64,000 nt of DNA from an uncultured Rothia sp. (GTDB lineage Bacteria; Actinomycetota; Actinomycetes; Actinomycetales; Micrococcaceae). Positions 63,023 to 64,000 of the stretch are shown in pieces. Numbering within the stretch: the stretch's first letter is position 1; each line of letters starts with the position of its first letter. Location of the stretch: the NCBI GenBank assembly GCA_946221065.1, contig CAMIIO010000007.1, positions 62,001 through 126,000 on the forward strand. The letters are read 5' to 3'. A program made the position numbers and the translations under genes. The notes beneath the pieces are model-generated. The model did not search any database. It was not told the DNA's origin and worked only from the letters and a program-made list of their open reading frames with translations.

Positions 63023-63631
63023 GTGACACCTACCCTAGATTTTGCCGCACTCATTCTTGCCGGAGGAAGATCCAGCAGGTTAGGAGGCACACCCAAGGCA
63101 CTCCTCTCCAACGGGCAGACAACGTTACTGCACCAGGCGCTAGAATCAGCTCGTCAAGCCACCGCTACCGTTGTTGTGGGTCCGAGTACCCTGCCCGTTC
63201 CTGCCAAGGTACTGCTCACCCGCGAAGATCCGCCATTTTCCGGGCCAGCCGCGGGAATATCCGCCGGGCTCGACGCGCTAGCCAGCGCCCACCTGCACCC
63301 ACAATGGGTTCTGCTCTTAGCGGTTGACATGCCAGGGTGCGCCCCTGCCGTGCAGACTCTGCTTAACGCCGTATCTCGTGCCTCTTCTGCAACTCAGGGA
63401 TTCATGGGAGTAAGCGCGGGGATCCAACAACCCTTAGCTGGAATCTATCGCTACCAACCGCTTCAAGAGGTTTTCTCGCAAGATACCGCCAACCAGTCGG
63501 TTCGGAAATTCCTCAACCAGCTCTCCCCCCTACCTTGCGAGCTACCCGATCACTCCACCGCCGACGTCGATACCTGGGACGCCGCACGCGAACTTGGATT
63601 CACACGCCCCACCACTCCAACCACGGATTAA
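63023..63631 (+). CDS. mobA: Molybdenum cofactor guanylyltransferase MobA
   Basis: Adds GMP to the cofactor to make MGD, the form NarG needs. The 202-aa protein starts at GTG 63023, four bases after moaD, with GGAGG upstream. It has the nucleotide-binding LILAGGRSSRLGGTPKALL, GPAAGISAGLDAL and the metal-site VDMPG. The C-terminal half is typical but diverged. Confidence 0.92.
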   Translation: MTPTLDFAALILAGGRSSRLGGTPKALLSNGQTTLLHQALESARQATATVVVGPSTLPVPAKVLLTREDPPFSGPAAGISAGLDALASAHLHPQWVLLLAVDMPGCAPAVQTLLNAVSRASSATQGFMGVSAGIQQPLAGIYRYQPLQEVFSQDTANQSVRKFLNQLSPLPCELPDHSTADVDTWDAARELGFTRPTTPTTD

Positions 63632-63635
63632 CGCT

Positions 63636-64000
63636 ATGCACCACTTACGCTGGGAAGATGCCCTCACCACCATGTACCGCGCCGGTTACTCTTCCACCCC
63701 GGCTACCCGTATTGCCGACCTAGGGTGCTGTATCGGAACCGTTCTAGCAGAAGACGTGTACTCTCCCATGCCTCTACCCCACTACGATTCCTCGGCAATG
63801 GACGGTTACGCAGTGAGCGGTCAAGGCCCCTGGAGACTCCTCACCCAGGAATTTTTACCGCAGCAGAACCGTCACCGAGAGACCCTTACTCTTGCCGATG
63901 GGCAGGCAACCCCGATACTAACCGGAGGACTAATTCCCCAAGGAACCACCGCTATTGTTCGCCAGGAAAACGCGCGTCATGAAACACACAACGGCGTCCC
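63636..64000 (+). CDS. moeA2: Molybdopterin molybdenumtransferase MoeA (copy 2, N-terminal part, cut by window edge)
   Basis: About 121 codons are present from ATG 63636, four bases after mobA. The protein starts MHHLRWEDALTTMYRAGYSS and has HYDSSAMDGYAVSG, the MoeA domain-I signature, then TGGLIPQGTTAIVRQE matching the domain II entry. It differs substantially from the copy at 58466-59761. The rest lies beyond the window. Confidence 0.88.
   Translation, partial: MHHLRWEDALTTMYRAGYSSTPATRIADLGCCIGTVLAEDVYSPMPLPHYDSSAMDGYAVSGQGPWRLLTQEFLPQQNRHRETLTLADGQATPILTGGLIPQGTTAIVRQENARHETHNGV

Noticed and set aside
1..64000. CRISPR arrays, insertion sequences, prophage, tRNA or rRNA genes, defence systems
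   Set aside because: I looked for spaced direct repeats, transposase-like proteins, terminal repeats and cloverleaf-like sequences and saw none; gaps are short and explained by leaders and terminators.

Overview
The window is a stretch of actinobacterial core chromosome, most likely from Rothia (Micrococcaceae), perhaps close to R. dentocariosa. The basis is actinobacterial versions of the ribosomal proteins (N-terminally extended S9 and S5, an L17 with an extra C-terminal domain, a short adenylate kinase, a MoeZ-type MoeB-rhodanese), moderate GC by eye, frequent GTG/TTG starts, and a NarGHJI nitrate reductase with a full molybdenum-cofactor gene set. The genus is inferred; no database was searched. 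Nearly everything lies on the minus strand; only the last 2.5 kb (moaA-moaD-mobA-moeA2) is on the plus strand.

Layout. 1-3.4 kb: start of a mannitol PTS gene (mtlA, cut by the window edge), glmM and ppk2. 3.6-13.7 kb: rpsI-rplM, truA, rplQ, rpoA, rpsK, rpsM, rpmJ, infA, rlmN, map, adk, secY. 13.8-23.6 kb: spc and S10 ribosomal genes (rplO back to rpsJ), divided by a terminator and a good promoter at about 18.2 kb. 24-28.5 kb: tuf, fusA, rpsG, rpsL. 29-31 kb: a neutral ceramidase gene with two frame breaks. 31.4-39 kb: rpoC and rpoB. 39.2-45.3 kb: sdaA, gcvT and gcvP, with a tandem glycine riboswitch ahead of gcvP. 45.4-64 kb: nitrate respiration and molybdenum: narK1, narK2, narI, narJ, narH, narG, moeZ, moaE, mog, moaC, moeA, modB, modA, then divergent moaA, moaD, mobA and a second moeA cut by the edge.

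How the genes work together. The first 39 kb makes ribosomes, translation factors, RNA polymerase core and the SecY channel. The glycine module senses glycine by riboswitch and cleaves it (GcvP, GcvT); SdaA can turn the serine formed from it into pyruvate. gcvH is not in the window. The final 18 kb is one functional unit: ModA/ModB import molybdate (no ATPase gene modC is present here), the Moa/Moe/Mog/Mob proteins build the molybdopterin cofactor, NarG carries it, NarH and NarI pass electrons to it, NarJ assembles it, and two NarK paralogues move nitrate or nitrite.

I found no CRISPR array, insertion sequence, prophage, tRNA or rRNA gene, and no clearly undescribed multi-gene system. The points that most deserve a second look are the broken ceramidase gene, a palindromic operator candidate upstream of narK1, a long hairpin in the tuf leader, RGG-rich tails on both S3 and S5, the sunset-like domain on L17, and the missing modC and gcvH.
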